DNA of 64,000 nt from Acidimicrobiales bacterium (lineage in GTDB: Bacteria; Actinomycetota; Acidimicrobiia; Acidimicrobiales; DATDAH01): positions 1 through 64,000 of the forward strand of contig JAEUJM010000024.1 of NCBI GenBank assembly GCA_016794585.1, given 5' to 3'. Below, piece after piece: positions 26,801 through 33,410 of the stretch. Position numbers and translations under genes: made by a program. The notes under the pieces are model-generated. The model did not search any database. It was not told the DNA's origin and saw only the letters and a program-made list of their open reading frames with translations. Positions within the stretch are counted from its first letter, which is position 1. Each line of letters opens with the position of its first letter.

Positions 26801-27728
26801 GGTTGACGGGCCCCCGGCGGGCTCCGGCGACCACGAGGTTGCCCGGATCCAGGTGGCGTCGATCCAGGTGGTCAAGACCGTGCAGGACCCCGACACCGGT
26901 GACTTCGTGGAAGCAACCACGATCGAGTCCGGCGCGGACGCGACCTTCCAGATCGTGGTCACCAACACCGGAGAGGTCCCGTTGTCGGGGATCGCGGTGG
27001 GCGACGAACTCGGACCGGACTGCGCCCGCACCTTCTCGGACACACTCGACCCCGGCGACTCCTTCGCCGCCTACACCTGCGTGGTGGCGGGCGTCGAGGA
27101 CGGCTTCGTGAACGTCGCCACCGCCGCCGGCACCCCGGTGGATGGCCAGGGCGACCCGGTGGGGGTCGATGTCACCGACGACGACGCCGCCGTGGTCGAC
27201 GTGGCCGCCCCGCCGGTGACCGACCTGGCCATCACCAAGGACCTGATCGACGTCGATCAGGCAGCGGGGATCGCCACCTGGCGGATCGCCGTCACCAACG
27301 TCGGCGACTCACCGGCGACCGAGCCCATCATCGTCACCGACGACCTGCCCGCCGGGCTCAGGTACCGGAACGCCGCTGGCGACGGGTGGGTCTGCGACTT
27401 CACGGACCCGACCGTCACCTGTGTGACCGACACCGACCTGGCAACGGGAGAGGCCACCTCGTTCACGGTCGAGACCTACGTCGACGCCGCACCGGGCGAC
27501 ACCGTCACCAACACGGCCCGGGTCGATGGCATCGATGACACCGACACGGACAACAACACCGACGACGCAGTCGTCGATGTGGGCGACCAGGGCCAGCCGG
27601 TGCCTCACGTGCCGGGCTCACTGCCCCGCACCGGTGCCGACATCGCCGGCCTCCTCGCCGCCGCCGGCCTGTTGATCCTCACCGGTGCCGGGCTCCGGCG
27701 GGCGTCCAAGCGCCCCGGGACGACCTGA
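17871..27728 (+). CDS. Giant LPRTG-anchored DUF11-repeat surface protein
   Basis: The protein has 3285 residues. The signal peptide (VLVVVLVAIGLAMVG…ASA) is cleaved near residue 36. The C-terminus is a sortase signal: SLPRTGAD, hydrophobic AGLLAAAGLLILTGAGL, then basic RRASKRP, so it should be covalently wall-linked. Residues ~37-1600 are diverse DUF11-like beta domains. Residues ~1600-2735 are nine tandem DUF11 domains of 123-131 residues, each starting like DLRVVKDDG-TRTPGE. These are arranged as three repeats of a three-domain unit (22668-23789, 23790-24932, 24933-~26073). Four more DUF11-like domains precede the anchor. It is acidic and rich in Asp/Thr, as calcium-binding adhesins often are. 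ATG 17871 follows an ACGAGG-type site. No sortase gene lies in the window. Confidence 0.92.
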   Translation: MKSNDAPRLRRAAGAVLVVVLVAIGLAMVGAPQASAAPPAPEATLSVPASSFIGTDVSFSVSFDNADVDAAGYGPYVDLWLPVTGVDGAGNAVDDGLTFATASYLGSDVTSIPLTITNCGGSQTHPFTGLPIVCPAGFRVGDQLVVLELPFGSFSPGQPAATISVTASMSNLADLGTPLPIAARAGFRYGDTPTGSTPIVQGAPDTATVEPTLVSMTKTYLGPEDETATGPNFPRQYRLDLGVAPGQVLTDLDLTDLLPDNLVYLGAGAITPAGSITVEPPSTTTPQNAPDNELTVNFPTVTGTGGAGDASVTVDFYVPDLDANGDPVIDPGSGDDATSVNQSSALGDWAPIDTRDAGGVDNVSASAQHRLTPKSIAAQKSVAVVDDVGTPGASPGDTLEWSIAVQVSDYFTFAGVTLDDVFTDGQTLDPGFDPTLQFADGNESVDGTIPAGDLTVSRADAPCGDGSTALGVDLSDAVATMGGGDGVLTGGLATGGDTGATTATIVFRTVVDSNYHCLDSANTLDSGDRLSNDVTVAGEVYDNATQLPQAVPAFEDDGSGAGVTIVAPALNKSIYAVNGDVPADPDDPTGLPNRTQFAPGDEITYRLTATVPLTNVEQLRLEDYLPLPVLAAAGFSGTVDTTPNPTGALPPVGSARLGSLDTFTATTGRTPTASVDTTSNSLTFAYADVQNQDGRSSAVIDILLRLKLSDDPFVDGLYLTNQARLWYANSFADVANADDIIQIELTQPALSVTKGVVASNNPAATFSPTTVGPVAFTAPTGSVTPPRWAGTIDSAGLAAHPVNSNITGGVDAGDLVTHAIVVENTGSGLHGAFDVRISDVLPAGYEVPGTVAALNLQVTDGAGNPLAWTDLGGGLFGTGIELVDDTASDPDQGSLAAYQASGGANIAVVTYNLKLDHTTDPDPVSANQTLTNTAAVDQYAGAEGAEDHTGPTSLTDAATVRTARPAITKTITGTDQAHTTGNDVAIGEQVSYQVRIAVPEGTHPGFTVTDTLARDLAFVSFDSASASGALTTTANGGDWSAAGTTPAVTPVNAGGASDGRVATWDFGTVTNTDTDNATTEEITLTYTAVVANTARNQNNGTRANSVVTSFGGSAAAPAARIREPNVQVDKTVAPSVADAGDTVTFTMVVDNTTGTSDAFEVNLADTIPAGFTYVPGTFTHTAGIAPTSGPDDSAAPDLTTAWSRLNVGQTSTLEFDATVDPGINLAVLAAGLTNTATVDYSSLPGAQGPTSALESTFGVERTGDTADIGGAANDYRDSDGATVMAPDATIAKSIAATSEASTTATSVTVGEVVSYDVLVNLPEGDLSSFSVVDAVPAGMGYVGGSAQVSTSHPLLGADFGGTLGAVTVTPVADGADGQDVTIDVGATSVTAGNPDDNAIVVSLDLVVLDVAGNRGDDPATGANEATSLVNRATVNVAGRSIVSAPATVTVVEPRMVITKVFTPGQAAADDTVDVTLEVTNQGTSTSFDTVVTDLLEGDAFPAAGIAEGTTPAGFAYTATAEGDNDTRVTYTGGDIAVGQTVTFTFSVTLADPVPVPGSIVNTAVVSQATTLPTGHPGGDGAERDEPDVTGQDQLTFTAPDLRVVKDDGVQVRSPGDAYDYTITVHNDGGRDATGIDLTDNLPPGLAFASASDGGTEAAGVVSWPAFDLAAGAQRSFTVSVVVDNPLADSITDFLNTAEAADDGTHGPDPVPDNNRDSDLDTTDAAVDVAVTKDDGTQIRTPGEQYTYTLDVTNQGNQDESGITLTDTLPPGLRFDSASDGGTEAAGVVTWPAFSLVGGASTSRTVTVTVDDPLAAGIDEVVNRATVSSPDDANPANNEDTDTDTAAATPDLTITKDDGQTVASPGEALTYEVVVDNVGGQNATGVVVTDTLPAGVSFDSASDGGTESAGVVTWPAFDLAVGADPVTFTVTVIVDDPITAVSLLNTATVADDGTNGLDPTPDDNTALDVDGSVPDLRVVKDDGTQTRTPGESYDYTVTVHNDGGVDATGVTLTDTLPAELTFEGATDGGAHDGAPVGGEVVWDLGTIAPGDARTVSVSVQVVEPLPNGTTQVVNRASAVDDGANGPDPTPANNSDTDTDTVDGTVDVGVVKDDGTQTRTPGEEYTYSLAVTNDGDENAIDVALADTLPAGLSFVRASDGGTEDAGVVSWPLFDLDGNGGTTTRTVTVTVDDPLAAGIDLVENTTEVTAPADANPDNDTDTDTDEIDAAPDLSVIKDDGETVASPGEQLTYTLTVTNRGDQGASGVALTDVLPAGVTFDSASDGGTENAGLVSWPAVDLAGDGATFTRTVTVIVDDPAAPGVLELSNRADVADDGTNGPDPTPDDNSATDVDRTIGDLRLVKDDGVQTRTPGEAYTYTLTVFNDGGADVQGAQLVDTLPAEVVFDAASDGGTHDGSSVGGDVTWDLGTIAGGTSVSVTVDVHVRRSLPNGTTQILNDAVVTHDEVDGPDPTPGNNRDTDEDSTQSVIDVGVVKDDGVQTRTPGEQFSYSLVVTNQGDQDAVDVTLTDTLPAAGLAFVSASGGGIEDAGVLTWPAFDLAGDGGTVTFTVTVRVDDPLAISIDNLDNRADVTTVGDVDPDNDTDHDVDLIDAAPDLSVRKDDAQTVVVEGQVLTYTLVVTNAGNQDAVDVDLADTLPAGLTFVSASDGGTEDSGVVTWPAFDLPGGGATATRTVVATVDTPLAADVTSLLNTATVADDGTNGPDPTPDDNVGTDRDDVGQAAIALAKTVYRGHDGGAGCAGSESVTGVNGRAVTYCFVVTNTGAVTLAPVTLVDGDLGIDQRDMTLLSGDLTTLAPGDSTVLFFETTLDGDLTNTASATGTPVDGGGAPLPGVPDVTDDDTAAVDQVAPAMTILTEVQDPFTGDWFDADGDAGTLGGNDPTPATYSSGDTASFRFTVTNTGDAPITDVALDAPGCDAPPTLVSGDDTNPGVLDVGEVWVYTCEVADVTAGLTVDAGVTGDSVDGPPAGSGDHEVARIQVASIQVVKTVQDPDTGDFVEATTIESGADATFQIVVTNTGEVPLSGIAVGDELGPDCARTFSDTLDPGDSFAAYTCVVAGVEDGFVNVATAAGTPVDGQGDPVGVDVTDDDAAVVDVAAPPVTDLAITKDLIDVDQAAGIATWRIAVTNVGDSPATEPIIVTDDLPAGLRYRNAAGDGWVCDFTDPTVTCVTDTDLATGEATSFTVETYVDAAPGDTVTNTARVDGIDDTDTDNNTDDAVVDVGDQGQPVPHVPGSLPRTGADIAGLLAAAGLLILTGAGLRRASKRPGTT
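22668..26073 (+). repeat. Three tandem copies of a three-DUF11-domain unit
   Basis: Nine coding repeats start at 22668, 23049, 23418, 23790, 24183, 24555, 24933, 25326 and 25701. Repeats 1, 4, 7 begin DLR-VKDDG; 2, 5, 8 begin DVxVxKDDG; 3, 6, 9 begin DLxxxKDD and replace the TRTPG motif with VASPG or VVVEG. Unit lengths are 1122, 1143 and ~1141 bp. The order shows duplication of whole triplets after the single domain had been tripled. Confidence 0.8.
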
Positions 27729-27747
27729 CGGGACTCGACCGACTCCG

Positions 27748-27778
27748 GGCGCCGCGACCAGTGACAGGTCGCGGCGCC
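27748..27778. terminator. Strong hairpin between convergent adhesin and kinase genes
   Basis: GGCGCCGCGACC and GGTCGCGGCGCC form a perfect 12-bp stem with the loop AGTGACA, 20 bp after the adhesin stop. The convergent kinase gene ends at 27894, so the hairpin probably serves both directions. No U-tract, as is common at this GC content. Confidence 0.8.
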
Positions 27779-27893
27779 ACGCCGTCCGAACCATGGAAGG
27801 CTTCGCTCGGGATGGGGCCACGTACGGCCCTTGAGCTGGCCGAGCAGAGCGGCATCGGCGAGGCCCTGCCCTCGGCTGTCACCCACTGGGCCC

Positions 27894-30233
27894 TCAGGTC
27901 GGCGGCGCGGGTGGACGAACGGAGCGGCCCTCGATGATCCGCTCCACCGCCACGAGCAGCGCACCGAGGTGGACGGGCTTGGCCAGGTAGTCGTCGGCGC
28001 CCGCGTCGATGCAGCGCTCCCGGTCCCCTGGCATGGCCAGGGCGGTGACCGCGATGACCGGGGTTTCGGCGATCTCGGGATCGGCACGGATGGCGCGGAT
28101 GGCGGTGAGCCCGTTCATGTTCGGCATCTGGATGTCCATGAGCACCACGTCCGGCGGCTCGGCCCGCAGTCGTTCCAGGGCGTCGTGCCCGTCGCGGGCG
28201 GTGACCACCCGCCAGCCGTTGGCCTCGAGGTAGCGAGTGAGGATGGTCAGGTTCACCTCGTGATCGTCGGCGACGAGCGCGAGTGGACGATCTGCGTGGT
28301 CCGGGTGTTCCGGCCGATCCCGGCGGACCGGGTCCTCGGCGGCGGTTGTCGCCGGTCCCGGCAGCCCCTGTGGGATGCGCACCACGAAGGTGCTGCCGCT
28401 CCCCGGCGTGCTTCTGCACTCGACGCTTCCCCCGTGCAGATCGGTGAGTCGTTGCACCAGCGCCAGGCCGAGACCGGTGCCGGCGTGCTGACGCGACAGG
28501 CTGCTGTCGACCTGGATGAAGGGCTCGAAGACCCGCTCGAGGTCGTCGGGGCCGATGCCGATGCCGATGCCGGTGTCGGCGACGGAGAACCTGATCGCGG
28601 ACCCGCCGTGCTCCCCTGCCACGTCGAGCGTCACCGACCCTCCCGCCGGCGTGAACTTGACCGCGTTGTCGAGCAGGTTGACCAGGATCTGGCGGAGGCG
28701 GAGCGGATCGGCCCACAACGGCCCCAGGCCGTCCTCGATGTCGGCCCGCAGGGCCACCCCTTTGCGGTGGGCGGTCTCGCGCACCAGGCGGAGCGCGCGG
28801 GTGAACAGCGAGTCCAGGTCCACCTCGTCGACCTGCAGCTCGAGGTGCCCCGCCTCGTACTTCGAGAGGTCGAGGATGTCGCTGATCAGCTCGAGCAGGT
28901 GGCGACCGCTGTCCTCGATGATGGCGATGGCCTCGGACTGATCAGGCGCGAGGTCGCCGAAGGCCCCGGCGTTGAGGGCCTCGCCCATGCCGATGACCGC
29001 ATTCAGCGGCGTGCGCAGCTCGTGGCTCATCGCGGCGAGGAACTCGTCCTTCAGCCGGGCGGCCCGCGAGAGCTCGGCGTTGGCCGCGGTGAGGGCCCGG
29101 CCGCGCTCCTGCAGCCGGGTCTCGCTGTCGCGGAGGGCCGCTTCGGCGGCGAGGCGCAGGACCTCCGCCTTGTAGTGGCCGAGGAGGCTGCCACAGGTGT
29201 CGAGGATCGGCTCGAGCCACTCGACGAGCGCCGGGTCGTAGCCGCCGTCTCGATTGGCGACGCCGATCATCCCGGTGACGACCGCGCCGGTCCGGAACGG
29301 CACCCCGAGGAAGGCCCGCAGCGGCAGATGGCCGGGGGGCAGGCCACCGGCGCGTGGGTCCGCCGCCGGCTCGTTGGCCATCACCGGCTCGAGGGTGCGC
29401 AGGCACGCCCCGAACAGGGTGTCGAGGTTGTGGAACTCCAGGCCGGCCTCGACGTTCTCCTCGTAGAACCGGCGCGTGGCCTCGTCCCACGAGATGTCGG
29501 TGATGGCGTGGGTCTTGAGGTACGGCGCCCCGTCGTCGTCGTGGCGGATCTCGCCGATGAAGCCGTATTCGCTGCCGGTGACCTCCAGCACGGTCACCAG
29601 GACCTGGTCGAACGCGGTGACGGGGTCGCCGCTGAGGAGAAACGAGCTCTGCACCTCGCTGAGGGCCCGGAGCAGCTTCGTCGAGTCGGCCAACTCGACC
29701 TGCGACCGGCGGGCGTCCACGGCGAGGGCGGCCATGGCCTTGAGGTCACGGTCCTGCTCCATGCGGGCGACCGCGGCCTTGGCCAGGACCTCGAGGGCAC
29801 GGCGCTTGGGCTGATCGAGGACGCGTGCCTCGGTGTCGAGGACGCACAGCGTGCCGACCCGATGGCCGTGCTGCGTCATCAGGGGCGCCCCTGCGTAGAA
29901 CTCGATGCCCGGGTCACCGACGACCAGGGGGTTGTCGGCGAACCGGGGGTCGCTGGTGGCGTCGGGCACCACGAAGACGTCGTCGCCGAGGATGGCGTGG
30001 CTGCAGAAGGCGATCTCCCGCGGTGTCCCGGTTGCGTCGAGGCCGACCCGGGCCTTCCACCACTGCCGATCGGCGTCGACCAGGCTCAGCGCCGCCATCG
30101 AGGTGCCGCACAGCTCGGCGGCGAGCTCGACGATCTCGTCGTAGGCGGCCTCGGCGGCGGTGTCGAGGATGCCGAACGAGGCGAGCTCCGCCAGCCGCTC
30201 GTCCTCGTCACGCGGCAGCGGTGCGCCGGTCAT
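27894..30233 (-). CDS. GAF-GAF hybrid histidine kinase with receiver domain
   Basis: The 779-residue cytosolic kinase has two GAF-type sensor domains (residues ~15-165 and ~185-355) and a coiled linker. The HisKA domain carries the phospho-acceptor H404 (AAMSHELRTPLNAVIG) and the HATPase domain has N523 (NLLDNAVKF), DTGIGIGIG and GTGLGLALV. A C-terminal receiver has phospho-acceptor D700 (DVVLMDIQMPNMNG). The first GAF domain is close in sequence to that of the diguanylate cyclase at 16651 (LVDADRQWWKARVGL). ATG 30233 overlaps the end of the REC-EAL gene by 26 bp, so the two are translationally coupled and likely one phosphorelay/c-di-GMP module. Confidence 0.95.
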   Translation of the reverse strand: MTGAPLPRDEDERLAELASFGILDTAAEAAYDEIVELAAELCGTSMAALSLVDADRQWWKARVGLDATGTPREIAFCSHAILGDDVFVVPDATSDPRFADNPLVVGDPGIEFYAGAPLMTQHGHRVGTLCVLDTEARVLDQPKRRALEVLAKAAVARMEQDRDLKAMAALAVDARRSQVELADSTKLLRALSEVQSSFLLSGDPVTAFDQVLVTVLEVTGSEYGFIGEIRHDDDGAPYLKTHAITDISWDEATRRFYEENVEAGLEFHNLDTLFGACLRTLEPVMANEPAADPRAGGLPPGHLPLRAFLGVPFRTGAVVTGMIGVANRDGGYDPALVEWLEPILDTCGSLLGHYKAEVLRLAAEAALRDSETRLQERGRALTAANAELSRAARLKDEFLAAMSHELRTPLNAVIGMGEALNAGAFGDLAPDQSEAIAIIEDSGRHLLELISDILDLSKYEAGHLELQVDEVDLDSLFTRALRLVRETAHRKGVALRADIEDGLGPLWADPLRLRQILVNLLDNAVKFTPAGGSVTLDVAGEHGGSAIRFSVADTGIGIGIGPDDLERVFEPFIQVDSSLSRQHAGTGLGLALVQRLTDLHGGSVECRSTPGSGSTFVVRIPQGLPGPATTAAEDPVRRDRPEHPDHADRPLALVADDHEVNLTILTRYLEANGWRVVTARDGHDALERLRAEPPDVVLMDIQMPNMNGLTAIRAIRADPEIAETPVIAVTALAMPGDRERCIDAGADDYLAKPVHLGALLVAVERIIEGRSVRPPAPPT

Positions 30234-31458
30234 GTGGGTGTGGCGCGGGTCGGGCGTAGAAGTAGCCCTGGTGGACGCGGCAGCCGAGGTCGATGAGGGT
30301 GTCGCGTTCGCCGGCGGTCTCGACGCCTTCGCCGATGAGGGCGATGCCGAGGGCGGTGCAGAGGTCGATGATGGTGTGGACGATGGTGGCGCGGGTGGGT
30401 GAGGCCTCGACGTCGGCCACCAGTTCGCGGTCGAGTTTGGCGTAGTCGGGCTCGATGAGGGCCATGTTGTTGAGGCTGGAGTATCCCGAGCCGAGGTCGT
30501 CGACGGCGAAGCGGTAGCCGCGGTCGCGTAGCGCCTGGAGGCGGCGGGAGAGGTCGGGGACGCGCTCGAGGGATTCGTGCTCGGTGATTTCAAAGACGAT
30601 ACGGCACGCGTGGGGTGCCAACGGGTCGTCGTGGTAGAGGGCGTCGTCGGCCAGGTCGGCGCTGGTCACGTTGACGAACACGGTGCCGGTGAGATGGCCG
30701 TGCTCGAGCAGGGCGGCGACGCGGGCGCGGACGGCGCGTCCGACGTCGGCGAGGCGGTCGAGGCGCGCGGCGGTGTGGAGGACGGCCATGGGGTTCGGGA
30801 ACGCGGGGTCGTTCGGGCGCATGAGCACCTCGTGGGCGTGGACGTGGGGGGCGTCGTCGCCGTCGAGCTCGACGATGGGTTGCACGGCGAGGGCCATGGT
30901 GGCGAGGCAGCGGTCGAGGGCGGTGTCGTGCTCGACGGTGGAGAGGTCGATCAGCGCGTCTTCGGTGGCGGGTTCGGGCAGGGTGGCGAGGCGGAGTTGG
31001 TGGTCGCGCATGGTCCGGTAGCGGTTGACCCGGGCGGCGCCGCTGATGCGGGCGAGCATCTCGGCCCGGTTCATGGGCTTGGTGATGAACTCGTCGGCGC
31101 CGGCCTCGAAGCCGCGGAGCCGTGAGGCGGGGTCGTCGAGGGCGGTGAGCAGGAAGACCCGCAGGTCGGCGTTGGCGGGCTCCGCGCGGAGTTGGCGGCA
31201 GAGCTCGAAGCCGTCGGTGTCGGCCATCATCACGTCGAGCAGGACGACGTCGGGGCGCCAGGCCTGGGCCATGATGAGCCCGTCGTGGGCGGTGGTTGCC
31301 ATGCGGACCTCGTTGCCCGAGCCTCGCAGCATGGCGTCGGCGGTGGCCCGCGCGGTGGGTTCGTCATCGACCACGAGGACCCGGGCCAGGACGGGCCGGG
31401 GCCCCGGGGACCGGTGGGACAAGCGGTCATGGGAGGCAGGGGTGGGGTCGGGCGACAT
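30208..31458 (-). CDS. Response regulator with EAL c-di-GMP phosphodiesterase output
   Basis: The 416-residue protein has a receiver domain (residues 24-145; phospho-acceptor D75 in VVLLDVMMAD) joined to an EAL domain. The catalytic set is largely intact: EVL in place of EAL (HAHEVLMR, E210), N263, E290 (FEITEHES), DD at 320-321 (VDDLGSGYSS), K341 and IGEGVET. It therefore probably hydrolyses c-di-GMP when phosphorylated. ATG 31458 has GAAAGG at the expected spacing. It is the first gene of an operon with the GAF-GAF hybrid kinase, its likely partner. Confidence 0.93.
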   Translation of the reverse strand: MSPDPTPASHDRLSHRSPGPRPVLARVLVVDDEPTARATADAMLRGSGNEVRMATTAHDGLIMAQAWRPDVVLLDVMMADTDGFELCRQLRAEPANADLRVFLLTALDDPASRLRGFEAGADEFITKPMNRAEMLARISGAARVNRYRTMRDHQLRLATLPEPATEDALIDLSTVEHDTALDRCLATMALAVQPIVELDGDDAPHVHAHEVLMRPNDPAFPNPMAVLHTAARLDRLADVGRAVRARVAALLEHGHLTGTVFVNVTSADLADDALYHDDPLAPHACRIVFEITEHESLERVPDLSRRLQALRDRGYRFAVDDLGSGYSSLNNMALIEPDYAKLDRELVADVEASPTRATIVHTIIDLCTALGIALIGEGVETAGERDTLIDLGCRVHQGYFYARPAPHPHDRRTAAA

Positions 31459-31539
31459 GGTCGGCCTTTCGCAGAGGTCGCGTGCGAGGGCGAGCGGGGC
31501 GGTAGGGGTGGCGGAGACGCAGGAAGAGGACACGGCGGG

Positions 31540-32559
31540 TTACCGTCCGGTGGAGGCGACGTCGACCAGGACGCCGCGGTGGTCGCTACCGGGCACCGAG
31601 AGGGTCTCGGCCCGATGTGCGGTGAGCCCCTCGCTCAGCAGGGCGTGGTCGAGGCGGAGCAGCGGTGGCACGAGACGGTCGGCGGGCCACGTGGCGGACC
31701 AGCCGCTCCCGTCGAGGGCGTCGGCGAAGCCGGATGCCTTCAGTCGGCGGAATCGGGCGTGGTCGTCGGTGGCGTTGAAGTCGCCCATCAGCACCACGCG
31801 GCGGTCCGTCGCCCGGTTCCGCAACTCGTCCAGCGCGTGCGACCAGACCGAGAGGTGGTGGTCGTCGAGAGGCGGCGGAACGTGGACGTTCACGATCCGG
31901 ACGGCGCGGCCACCGACCCGCACCGTCGCCGCGCTCATGGGCCAGCCCGCGACATCGATGACACCGGCGCGGGTGAGCGGACGGGCCGAGAGGATGGCCG
32001 AGCCGAAGTAGCCCGGGCGAGGGTCGACCACACGGTGGGGATAGCGCCCGGCGAGGGCCGATCGTCCGAGCGCGGCCACGGCGGATGCGTCCACCTCCTG
32101 CAACAAGAGGACGTCCGCGTCGAGCGACGCCAGGTGGTCCAGCGCCGCCGGGAGGTGGTCGTTCCCCACGAGCAGGTTGGCCGAGACGATCCGGAGACCC
32201 GCGGGGGAACCAGCCGCGGCGGCAGGCCGTGCCCATGGTCGGTCCAGCAACTCGTGTGCATGGAGGTGGCCGGCGATCAGCAGCGCGGCGAGGAGGAGGG
32301 CGCCGGGGCGGCGCCGCGCCGCGGCAAGGGTGACGGCGCCGGCGGCCGCCACCATGCCGAGCGGGCTGAGGGCCACCAGCATCTCGAGAAGCGGTTGCGA
32401 CCACGCCCGTTGGGGCAGCCACAGCAACAGCGCGGCACCGGCGAGCAGGACGGCGAGCAGGACAGTGAGGGCGAGGTCGCCAAACCGTCGGGCCTGCACG
32501 CCTCGGGCCTGCACTCGTCGGGTCGTCGACCCCTGCTCGCGTCGCTCGGTGCTCTCCAT
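31540..32559 (-). CDS. Membrane-anchored endonuclease/exonuclease/phosphatase-family protein
   Basis: The 339-residue protein has three N-terminal membrane helices (LALTVLLAVLLAGAALLLWL, LEMLVALSPLGMVAAAGAV, LLLAALLIAGHL). An extracytoplasmic EEP domain follows: RIVSANLLVGN, VLLLQEVD, IVNVHVPPP, VVLMGDFNATDDH and SDHRGVLVDV, which hold the usual Asn, Glu, Asp and His active-site residues. The fold cleaves phosphodiesters or phosphoesters; the substrate is unknown. It is divergent from the OmpR-type regulator and has the shared CAAG repeat element 47 bp upstream of ATG 32559. Confidence 0.88.
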   Translation of the reverse strand: MESTERREQGSTTRRVQARGVQARRFGDLALTVLLAVLLAGAALLLWLPQRAWSQPLLEMLVALSPLGMVAAAGAVTLAAARRRPGALLLAALLIAGHLHAHELLDRPWARPAAAAGSPAGLRIVSANLLVGNDHLPAALDHLASLDADVLLLQEVDASAVAALGRSALAGRYPHRVVDPRPGYFGSAILSARPLTRAGVIDVAGWPMSAATVRVGGRAVRIVNVHVPPPLDDHHLSVWSHALDELRNRATDRRVVLMGDFNATDDHARFRRLKASGFADALDGSGWSATWPADRLVPPLLRLDHALLSEGLTAHRAETLSVPGSDHRGVLVDVASTGR

Positions 32560-32605
32560 GGGTGCAGCATCGCGGGCCGGTCTCAGATCCTTTTCACCCC
32601 GTCGG

Positions 32606-32623
32606 CAAGGTTTCGTCAAGGTT
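32606..32623. promoter_or_regulatory. 11-bp-phased direct repeat upstream of EEP gene / OmpR-type regulator
   Basis: CAAGGTT-TCGT-CAAGGTT is an exact 7-bp direct repeat at 11-bp spacing, typical of OmpR/PhoB-family binding sites. It lies between the divergent EEP gene (47 bp upstream of its ATG) and the response regulator gene (63 bp upstream). It is the best-conserved of four similar elements in the window. Confidence 0.6.
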
Positions 32624-32686
32624 CGGCCGCGGCAGATGTCGGGGCGATGGCACCTCCGGGCAACGGTCGTGCGGCAGACTGCACGG

Positions 32687-33373
32687 GTGCGCGTGCTGAT
32701 CGTCGAGGACTCCCCGGAGACCCTCGCCATGCTCGAACCGGTCCTCACCGCGGAGGGGATGGACGTGCGCACGGCCACCGACGGTGAGGAGGGCCTGCGC
32801 CTGGTCGAGTCGTTCGCCCCCGACTTCGTCGTGCTCGACGTGGTGCTGCCCAAGGTGGACGGCATCGAGGTGTGTCGGCGCCTCCGGGCGGTGTCCGACG
32901 CCTATGTGATCATGCTGACGTCGAAGTCCGAGGAGATCGACCGGGTGGTCGGGCTCTCGGTGGGGGCCGATGACTACGTCACCAAGCCCTTCTACCCGCG
33001 CGAGCTGGTGGCCCGCATCACCGCCATGTCCCGCCGCCCCCGGCGGGACGAGGCCCCTCGCCAGGGAGATGTGCCCATCAGGCGGGTGGGTGAGATCGAG
33101 GTGGACCCGGCCGCCCGCCGGGTCACGGTCGCGGGCGACGAGGTCGGCCTCACCAAGATCGAATTCGACCTCCTCGACGTCATCACCGAGCGGCCCAAGA
33201 TCGTGCACACCCGCGAGATGCTGCGCGAGCGGGTCTGGGGCGGCGACTGGTTCGGTGACGACCACGTGGTGGACGTCCACATCGGCAACCTGCGCAAGAA
33301 GATCGATCGCGGCCGCAAGCCCAGCCGCATCGAGACGGTGCGCGGGGTCGGGTTCCGGCTGACCGACCAGTGA
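32687..33373 (+). CDS. OmpR/PhoB-family response regulator
   Basis: The 228-residue protein has a receiver domain (VRVLIVEDSP start, acidic pair E7-D8, phospho-acceptor D51 in FVVLDVVLPKVDG, switch Lys in VTKPFYP). A C-terminal winged helix follows: VGLTKIEFDLLDVI, MLRERVWGG, DDHVVDVHIGNLRKKI and RGVGFRL. GTG 32687 gives the family-typical first residues. No cognate kinase is adjacent on the same strand; the hybrid kinases or the H-NOX operon nearby are candidates. It is the only OmpR-type regulator in the window and therefore the natural candidate to bind the CAAG repeats. Confidence 0.95.
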   Translation: MRVLIVEDSPETLAMLEPVLTAEGMDVRTATDGEEGLRLVESFAPDFVVLDVVLPKVDGIEVCRRLRAVSDAYVIMLTSKSEEIDRVVGLSVGADDYVTKPFYPRELVARITAMSRRPRRDEAPRQGDVPIRRVGEIEVDPAARRVTVAGDEVGLTKIEFDLLDVITERPKIVHTREMLRERVWGGDWFGDDHVVDVHIGNLRKKIDRGRKPSRIETVRGVGFRLTDQ

Positions 33374-33410
33374 ACCGGAGAGGCTGACCCCGGTCGTCCG
33401 GCGGCGTCGC

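Noticed and set aside
20169..26834. Two long minus-strand frames (938 and 746 codons) opposite the DUF11 adhesin
   Set aside because: Val/Gly/Asp/His-rich mirror images of the Asp/Thr/Val-rich adhesin repeats; no start context or motif.
27831..30296. 821-codon open frame on the plus strand opposite the GAF-GAF hybrid kinase
   Set aside because: Its Gly/Val/His/Arg-rich composition is the antisense image of GC-biased codons. The minus strand encodes a complete kinase with every catalytic motif.
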